From Spirochaetaceae bacterium (GTDB lineage Bacteria; Spirochaetota; Spirochaetia; B11-G9), in NCBI GenBank assembly GCA_030643345.1, contig DAOWMA010000035.1, positions 1-10,509 on the forward strand: DNA of 10,509 nt, read 5' to 3'. Made by a program: the position numbers and the translations under genes. The notes beneath the pieces are model-generated. The model was not told where the DNA came from. It saw only the letters and a program-made list of their open reading frames with translations, and searched no databases. Shown in pieces: positions 6,156-10,509 of this stretch. Numbering within the stretch: the stretch's first letter is position 1; each line of letters begins with the position of its first letter.

Positions 6156-6160
6156 GTAAA
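6132..6160 (-). promoter_or_regulatory. Orphan minus-strand promoter, probably the former murI promoter
   Basis: On the minus strand TTTACA (6160-6155; 5 of 6) and GATAAT (6137-6132; 5 of 6) are separated by exactly 17 bp. It now points into the inserted block rather than at a gene. The identical -10 in the other repeat copy (4818-4813) lies correctly placed for murI but has lost this -35. Joining the two repeat copies would restore a complete murI promoter. Confidence 0.45.
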
Positions 6161-6161
6161 C

Positions 6162-6752
6162 ATGTTCCCTCATATTAAGTGCACAGAAAAGGACTGCTTG
6201 TATTTCTCTTTAAATGGAAATGATAAATGCCTTAAGCATATAAGCGATAGAGATGCATATATTAAGACGGCTACCCTGGAATTACAACAGGAGGAAATAA
6301 TACGTAATTGTAATCTCTCTACCATTGAGCTGAATTCTATCGAGCTTAAAGATAAAATGATTATAGTGGCTAATTTTTCCAACAGTATTTTTACAAATAT
6401 TGATTTTACAGGCTCAAATATTCTTTTTTCATTATTCGAGTATTCCACCTTTACCAACTGCAAATTTAATAATACTGCAATTAAATACACCAACTTTGCA
6501 GGATCTGCTTTTATTAACTGTAGTTTTATTGATTCAAACATAGTTAATTCAAATTTTAACGGTATAAACGCGGTTGATTCATCGTTTAATGAATCTGACC
6601 TTTATTACTCAACATTTACCTCATCTGAATTAAAACGTGTAACTTTTATCGAATGCAATCTTAAGAAAACTGATTTTTATAATTCAAACCGTGAAAATGT
6701 CAGTTTTAAATATTCAAATTATGAAGAAGCTCTCTTCTCCAGGGATTGGTAG
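6162..6752 (+). CDS. Pentapeptide-repeat protein with an N-terminal Cys/His cluster
   Basis: The 196 residues from the ATG at 6162 begin with a compact Cys7-x4-Cys12-x10-Cys23-x2-His26 cluster that could bind a metal ion such as zinc. From about residue 51 to 190 the sequence falls into 28 consecutive five-residue units without a break (for example NFAGS, SFIDS, NFNGI, SFNES). Four units make one turn, so this predicts a right-handed four-sided beta-helix of about seven turns. Such folds mediate protein contacts, and some mimic DNA; the function here is unknown. No signal peptide, so cytoplasmic. A longer frame back to 5955 is rejected because it translates repeat DNA. Only 3 nt separate it from the MBL gene, implying co-expression. 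Confidence 0.88.
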   Translation: MFPHIKCTEKDCLYFSLNGNDKCLKHISDRDAYIKTATLELQQEEIIRNCNLSTIELNSIELKDKMIIVANFSNSIFTNIDFTGSNILFSLFEYSTFTNCKFNNTAIKYTNFAGSAFINCSFIDSNIVNSNFNGINAVDSSFNESDLYYSTFTSSELKRVTFIECNLKKTDFYNSNRENVSFKYSNYEEALFSRDW

Positions 6753-6755
6753 TTT

Positions 6756-7316
6756 ATGCGGTGTTTTATAAATTTTTCTCTCATCGGTTTTTCAAACACA
6801 TATCTTATAGGACCTGATAAGGGTGGTGATGCTATTATTATTGATCCCGGGGAAATGAATATTAAACTCCTGAATCTTATTGAGGGAAATAATTTCTACC
6901 TGCGTCATATTCTGGTAACTCATAATCATATGCCTCATATAAGCGGTATCAAAACACTTTTAAAGATATATGATGCCGATATTTACAGCGCCTCTGATCA
7001 AATTCTCACATTTCCATCTACAGTTATTACTCCGGGTACTTTTCTTAATCTCTCTGGTACAGAAGTGGAAGTATTGGAATTTGCAGGTCATTCAGTAGAT
7101 TCTCTTGTTTACAAAATTGGTAAAATGCTTTTTACAGGTGATACCCTCTGTGCAGGAAATCTTGGTCAGGGTGAAAATAAAGAATCAATTAATTTAATTA
7201 GAAAATCGGTTTCCGCTAAAATTCAAAATATGGATGACAGTATCCTTGTTTTCCCGGGACATGGGCCACCATCTACAATTAAAGCAGAAAAAGATTTTAA
7301 TCCTGAATTAATTTAA
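6756..7316 (+). CDS. Small metallo-beta-lactamase-fold hydrolase with altered HxHxDH motif
   Basis: A 186-residue glyoxalase-II-like MBL-fold protein. It has the opening strands with IIIDPGE (28-33), THNHMPH (55-61), GHS with His112, GDT with Asp129, and PGHG with His169. In the canonical motif H-x-H-x-D-H the Asp binds metal 2 and acts in catalysis. Here position 60 is Pro (codon CCT), while His56, His58, His61, His112, Asp129 and His169 remain. One metal site is therefore complete and the other lacks a ligand. It could be a one-metal enzyme, a changed specificity, or a non-catalytic binder. No signal peptide. It directly follows the pentapeptide gene and overlaps the 3' end of rluD on the other strand by 20 bp. 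Confidence 0.88.
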   Translation: MRCFINFSLIGFSNTYLIGPDKGGDAIIIDPGEMNIKLLNLIEGNNFYLRHILVTHNHMPHISGIKTLLKIYDADIYSASDQILTFPSTVITPGTFLNLSGTEVEVLEFAGHSVDSLVYKIGKMLFTGDTLCAGNLGQGENKESINLIRKSVSAKIQNMDDSILVFPGHGPPSTIKAEKDFNPELI

Positions 7317-8265
7317 TTATTGAAAGAACATCTTCTGCAGGGTTGCTGAGACTTTTAATAACTTTGTGAAATCGTGGTGGAAGAGGTGCTGTAAAGGTGC
7401 TTATTTTATCAATTGCACCAGGAAGAGTAAGGGAAAGTCTATAGGCATGGAGCATAAGACTTATATCGGGGAAAATTCCGGATTTACGACCATAAACCGG
7501 ATCACCAAGAATTGGGTTCCCTAAAAACAGCATATGGACCCTTAACTGATGAGTTCTGCCTGTTTCCAGTTTTAAATGAAGAAGACTGAAGTTATCCCAG
7601 GCTTTAATAAGTTTATATATTGTTACAGCCTTTTTACCTCTGTTTTCCGAAACTATAAATTTTTTTCTATTATTCTGATCTCTGGCAATATATGTTTCGA
7701 TTTTCCCTTCATGTTTTACAGGGGTTCCCTTTACAACGGCAAGATAACTTTTTTTTGTACTCCTGTTTCTAAACTGTGATGAGAGAGTTTCCAGAGCATC
7801 AGGATTTTTTGCTGAAATTAATACACCGGAAGTCTCCTTGTCCAGTCTGTGAACTATTCCCGGTCTGATATCATCCCGGGAAAACTTATCTTTCATTTCA
7901 AGACAATGGTACAATAGTCCATGAACAAGAGTTCCTGAAAAATTACCTGCACCCGGATGAACAACCATCCCCTGGGGTTTATTTATTACTATGCAGTTAT
8001 TGTCCTCATATATAACATCCAGATCCATTTTTTCGGGAGTAAGCTGTAAAGGTTCCGGATTATTGTATTCTACTGTTATAGTGTCTCCGGAATTTAGAAT
8101 CTTACTCAGTTTAATTTCTTTATTGTGAAGTAATACTCTAACATTCCTGTTCTTAATCTGGCTTCTGGTAAAGATTTTTAAATGATCTGCTATATAACGG
8201 TCCACCCTAAGACCAGTGGGATTATCAATATCTACTGTAAATATTTCTGATACATCTCTAGTCAT
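7297..8265 (-). CDS. rluD: RluA-family pseudouridine synthase, RluD-like
   Basis: Converts uridines of structured RNA to pseudouridine; RluD members act on helix 69 of 23S rRNA, but the exact target cannot be read here. From the ATG at 8265 it has 322 residues. An N-terminal S4 RNA-binding domain (about 15-70) is followed by the catalytic domain with HRLDKETSG (catalytic Asp142) and GRTHQLRVHM (236-245). S4 plus RluA_C3-like catalytic domains and this length are typical of RluC/RluD; RluD is the better guess. A TTG at 8280 would add five residues. From the ATG it overlaps the upstream membrane-protein gene by 8 bp. The 3' end overlaps the MBL gene on the opposite strand. Confidence 0.9.
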   Translation of the reverse strand: MTRDVSEIFTVDIDNPTGLRVDRYIADHLKIFTRSQIKNRNVRVLLHNKEIKLSKILNSGDTITVEYNNPEPLQLTPEKMDLDVIYEDNNCIVINKPQGMVVHPGAGNFSGTLVHGLLYHCLEMKDKFSRDDIRPGIVHRLDKETSGVLISAKNPDALETLSSQFRNRSTKKSYLAVVKGTPVKHEGKIETYIARDQNNRKKFIVSENRGKKAVTIYKLIKAWDNFSLLHLKLETGRTHQLRVHMLFLGNPILGDPVYGRKSGIFPDISLMLHAYRLSLTLPGAIDKISTFTAPLPPRFHKVIKSLSNPAEDVLSIIKLIQD

Positions 8266-8629
8266 TCCATGGTTGTCCAAGTAAGTAATCTACCAAAGCA
8301 AAAACAGCTGAAAATGAAACAGATAAAGCAATTATCTGCCATTTTTCACCATTTGTTCTTATAGGAGGTGTCTTGTTTCCAAGAAGGGCCGGAGCTAATG
8401 TCCTGTCAAAATCATTGAATGCATATCTGTAGAAATCATACGAAAAACTGGTATAAAAAAAAGAAAATGGAATTGTACCGAAGAATATTATTTCCGCTCT
8501 CCTAAGGTCCTTTGTCCACCCGGGGAATTCATCCGCATCATAGGGTTCATATTCAGGAAGGCTTTCACCGGGAAATAAAGAAATTGTGCTGAAGATAAAA
8601 AACAACAGGACAATTGCAGTTAATCTCAT
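8258..8629 (-). CDS. Small exported or membrane protein of unknown function
   Basis: A 123-residue protein with an N-terminal hydrophobic signal or anchor (residues 4-19), a short acidic/aromatic section (PEYEPYDADEFPGW), a hydrophobic segment at about 46-60 and another at about 98-117 near the C-terminus. It is likely an inner-membrane protein, or exported if the signal is cleaved. The start is set by TAATG: its ATG overlaps the yggS stop by one base, a strong sign of coupling. I recall similar small proteins beside rluD in spirochaetes but know no function. It is the middle gene of yggS - this gene - rluD. Confidence 0.8.
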   Translation of the reverse strand: MRLTAIVLLFFIFSTISLFPGESLPEYEPYDADEFPGWTKDLRRAEIIFFGTIPFSFFYTSFSYDFYRYAFNDFDRTLAPALLGNKTPPIRTNGEKWQIIALSVSFSAVFALVDYLLGQPWND

Positions 8630-9321
8630 TAATAATTTCTTGCCCCGAAAAGAGCTGTTCCAACACGAATTAAAGTTGATCCTTCTTCTACTGCTATTTC
8701 ATAATCACCGGACATCCCCATTGAAAGTCCATCTATTCCTGCTTCCGGATATTTGATATTCACTTTATCCCTTAACAGACGAAGAAAACGGAAAGACCTG
8801 CGAATTTCTCTTACATTATTACTGAGGGGGCCTATTGTCATCAATCCTTTTACTGTAATATTTTTCATTTGAAGGATTTCCTCAAGTGCCGTAAAAAATT
8901 CATCTTCCCTGACAAATCCGCTTTTTGACTCCTCACCGGAGGTATTGTATTCAAGATAGACGTCGATTGTTTTGGAAGTTTCTGTACAAAATTTATTGAT
9001 CATTGCTGCAATTTTCAACCTGTCTACAGATTCTATACATGAAGAAATATCTACTGCTTTTTTTACTTTATTTGATTGAAGATGGCCAATTATATGCAGT
9101 TCCGCATCTTTATGAAAATCCGGAAACTTTTCAGTTGCTTCCTGTATACGATTTTCACCAAACAATCTGAAACCAACATCATAGGCAGATCTGACAATAT
9201 CTATACTTCGTGTTTTTGTAACAGCCATTATTTGTACATTATCTGAAGATCTTCCGGTTTTTTGTTTTGCCTTTTCAACATTTTCTATTATTCTATTGTA
9301 ATTTTCTCTTAATTCATTCAT
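8629..9321 (-). CDS. yggS: YggS/PROSC-type PLP-binding homeostasis protein
   Basis: A cytoplasmic PLP carrier that buffers pyridoxal phosphate and affects amino-acid balance; it has no known catalysis. From the ATG at 9321 it has 230 residues, a normal family length. The fold-III TIM barrel is marked by MAVTKTRS with the PLP lysine (about residue 36), FGENRIQEA, HIIGHLQSNKVK, VKGLMTIGPL, and the phosphate-binding end LSMGMSGDYEIAVEEGSTLIRVGTALFG. All family signatures are intact. A TTG two codons earlier (9327) is an alternative start. An AGGT lies upstream. It is the first gene of its operon, divergent from the exported protein at 9394. Confidence 0.95.
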   Translation of the reverse strand: MNELRENYNRIIENVEKAKQKTGRSSDNVQIMAVTKTRSIDIVRSAYDVGFRLFGENRIQEATEKFPDFHKDAELHIIGHLQSNKVKKAVDISSCIESVDRLKIAAMINKFCTETSKTIDVYLEYNTSGEESKSGFVREDEFFTALEEILQMKNITVKGLMTIGPLSNNVREIRRSFRFLRLLRDKVNIKYPEAGIDGLSMGMSGDYEIAVEEGSTLIRVGTALFGARNY

Positions 9322-9358
9322 ATCCAAAACCTATCATATTTTTTATTTCCTCTCAAGA

Positions 9359-9387
9359 TTGTCATGGTACTAATAATGGGTTATATT
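9359..9387 (+). promoter_or_regulatory. Sigma-70-like promoter for the exported-protein genes
   Basis: TTGTCA (9359-9364; 5 of 6) and TATATT (9382-9387; 5 of 6) are exactly 17 bp apart in the short divergent region before yggS. The expected start of transcription, about 7 nt after the -10, is the A of the ATG at 9394. The two earlier in-frame ATGs (9364, 9376) lie inside the promoter, which argues for the 9394 start and for a leaderless mRNA. A TATGAT on the minus strand (9338-9333) may be the yggS -10, but its -35 is weak. Confidence 0.5.
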
Positions 9388-9393
9388 TCCAGC

Positions 9394-10161
9394 ATGAATA
9401 AATTTACTCTTATATTACTATTATTTCTAATAAATTCTTTTACTTTATCTGCCTCTGACAGTGTCATTTATAATCTATCAGATGAAAACAGAACAATACT
9501 CTTTAATTCAGGGGAAATAAGCAGATACTTCTTTAAAAAAGATAAACCTGAATACCTGTTTGCTACATCATTTGAAAATGACTTATTAAATGAAATTACT
9601 AAATTGAATGTCACAATTGGTGTTGAATCACTCTTTTTTATTAAATACAGCGATGATATTACTCTTCTTTCTATCTACAACACACTTTTGTCCGTTAAAA
9701 CAATGAAAGGTATTGAATATTACTCTCAGTCAAGAAAGAAAATGCGGACATTATTCACAGAAAGTCATGGAATTGTAAACCTGGACAATCTAAAACAGTT
9801 AGATGATCCTGTTGTTGAAACAATTCCTTATGTTCTGAATCGTTTTCTACTCCAAACAGATAAAACTTTCGGTGAAAATCTGTACGAGGCAACTTACAGA
9901 TCAGACGGGAATGCAATCTGGGTTAATATGGTTAATAAAACAAAAATGAAATATAAATTTATCCCAATGCTGAAACCTGATAAGATGAGTGTAAATCTCT
10001 TAATTCTGCCTGTAGAAGATGGCCTCCTTTTTTACGGGGTTACTGCAGCAGAAACAACTTCTTTCCTTGGGTTAGAGAAAGCAAAAAAAGAATCATTCTA
10101 TAACAGGATAAAAGCGATGTTTAACTGGTTTTCGGACCAGCTGGCTGTTGATATTCAATAA
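9394..10161 (+). CDS. Exported protein resembling spirochaetal DUF6675
   Basis: From the ATG at 9394 it has 255 residues and a textbook signal peptide: MNKFTLILLLFLINSFTLSAS, with likely cleavage after the SA/AS near residue 20. The mature part is mixed alpha/beta with no further membrane segment. The stretch IYNTLLSVKTMKGIEYYSQSRKKMRTLF is reminiscent of the spirochaetal family DUF6675; this is from memory and tentative. No lipobox, so it is probably periplasmic. Starts at 9364 or 9376 would put a polar extension before the signal peptide, and none has a Shine-Dalgarno. Seven nt separate its stop from the next gene, which is also exported, so the two probably form an operon. The function is unknown. 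Confidence 0.8.
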   Translation: MNKFTLILLLFLINSFTLSASDSVIYNLSDENRTILFNSGEISRYFFKKDKPEYLFATSFENDLLNEITKLNVTIGVESLFFIKYSDDITLLSIYNTLLSVKTMKGIEYYSQSRKKMRTLFTESHGIVNLDNLKQLDDPVVETIPYVLNRFLLQTDKTFGENLYEATYRSDGNAIWVNMVNKTKMKYKFIPMLKPDKMSVNLLILPVEDGLLFYGVTAAETTSFLGLEKAKKESFYNRIKAMFNWFSDQLAVDIQ

Positions 10162-10168
10162 GGGAAAA

Positions 10169-10509
10169 ATGAAAATACATATTTTTAAAATAATTATACT
10201 TATCAGTCCTGCTATTCTTTTTGCCGGACCTGCCCCTATTCTACTTGATTATTCCTATGATCATGACAGATGGATAACTCTTCCACGGGATATCCAACTT
10301 GATTTCGCTGCATATACAGTAAGTTTTGACAGTGAAGATGACAATAATGGAGACGGGTCACTGGATATTTGGGGGATCCCGGAATGGGTTTCTTTTGAAA
10401 TAAAAGAACTAATTACCGATCATCCTCTGGCCAGTCGTCCAAAGTGGATGACTGATACAAATCTTTATGCAATGGGTATTGCTCCGGATGATAAATCATA
10501 CAGTGTTCC
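10169..10509 (+). CDS. Exported protein, N-terminal part; possibly a DNA/RNA non-specific endonuclease
   Basis: ATG at 10169, with AGGGA (10161-10165) overlapping the previous stop, opens a frame with no stop to the window edge (113 complete codons). Residues 1-19 form a signal peptide (MKIHIFKIIILISPAILFAG). The mature part contains an acidic FDSEDDNNGDGSLDIWGIPEWV stretch, which could bind calcium, then PKWMTDTNLYAMGIAPDD. Spirochaetal DNA/RNA non-specific endonucleases (NUC fold) often have this kind of 'DDNxDG..D..GIPEWV' entry segment, but the catalytic DRGH motif would lie beyond the window, so the assignment is tentative. If right, it would be an exported nuclease for nucleic-acid scavenging or defence. 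Confidence 0.7.
   Translation, partial: MKIHIFKIIILISPAILFAGPAPILLDYSYDHDRWITLPRDIQLDFAAYTVSFDSEDDNNGDGSLDIWGIPEWVSFEIKELITDHPLASRPKWMTDTNLYAMGIAPDDKSYSV

Larger units (their letters stand above)
5802..6161. other. Gene-free region upstream of the pentapeptide gene
   Basis: About 360 bp without a convincing gene. Left to right it holds the second GGGGACGGAGGT motif (5859-5870), a plus-strand promoter candidate (5913-5941), an imperfect hairpin (TTGC 5979-5982 plus CTGGC 5983-5987, pairing with GCCAG 5996-6000 plus GCAA 6004-6007), a GC-rich patch (about 6057-6124, roughly 60% G+C by hand count) with the perfect hairpin GCAAC-GAA-GTTGC (6069-6081), and the second 29-bp repeat. A plus-strand frame is open through part of it (from 5955) into the pentapeptide gene, but its codons look like translated repeat DNA. 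Confidence 0.7.

Noticed and set aside
5955..6161. N-terminal extension of the pentapeptide protein by 69 residues
   Set aside because: The extension translates hairpins, the GC-rich patch and the 29-bp repeat; it is not family-like, and the ATG at 6162 leads straight into the Cys/His cluster with a promoter placed for it.
6170..6541. Minus-strand 123-codon frame inside the pentapeptide gene
   Set aside because: It is antisense to the regular repeat array, which itself explains the lack of stops.

Overview
This is an AT-rich, densely packed chromosomal window that most resembles a free-living or host-associated spirochaete (Spirochaetaceae-like). That placement is inferred from protein wording: the style of the REP-associated transposase, an LppM-like lipoprotein, a secreted protein resembling DUF6675, and a secreted protein resembling the N-terminus of spirochaetal DNA/RNA non-specific endonucleases. 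No rRNA or tRNA is present to fix the taxonomy, and no CRISPR array is seen.

Left block (1-4787, minus strand): an apparent operon read murI -> rsgA -> mutS2 -> lipoprotein -> a cut-off hypothetical gene. Neighbouring genes overlap or sit about 11 bp apart. It combines peptidoglycan precursor supply (glutamate racemase), 30S ribosome maturation (RsgA GTPase) and a MutS2 ATPase/Smr nuclease.

Middle block (4788-6161): a mosaic of mobile-DNA debris. It holds a C-terminal remnant that looks like an Rpn/PD-(D/E)XK 'transposase', a hairpin-rich stretch leading to a 20-codon ORF with a perfect Shine-Dalgarno, an intact REP-associated HUH (Y1) transposase on the minus strand, two 12-bp repeats that bracket it, and a GC-rich patch. 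The block is flanked by an exact 29-bp direct repeat, one copy just upstream of murI and one just upstream of the pentapeptide gene. The simplest reading is that about 1.29 kb was inserted into a once-short divergent promoter region and separated the murI -10 element from its -35.

Right block: on the plus strand a pentapeptide-repeat protein and a small metallo-beta-lactamase-fold protein form a two-gene unit (6162-7316). It ends convergently, with a 20-bp overlap, against the minus-strand unit yggS -> small membrane protein -> rluD (9321-7297). From a short divergent region at 9322-9393 two exported proteins are then read on the plus strand, the second running off the window.

The most interesting points are the 29-bp repeat and the promoter split it implies, the metallo-beta-lactamase protein whose HxHxDH motif has Pro in place of Asp, two promoters placed so that the start codon falls at about +1 (possible leaderless mRNAs), and the structured stretch before the micro-ORF.
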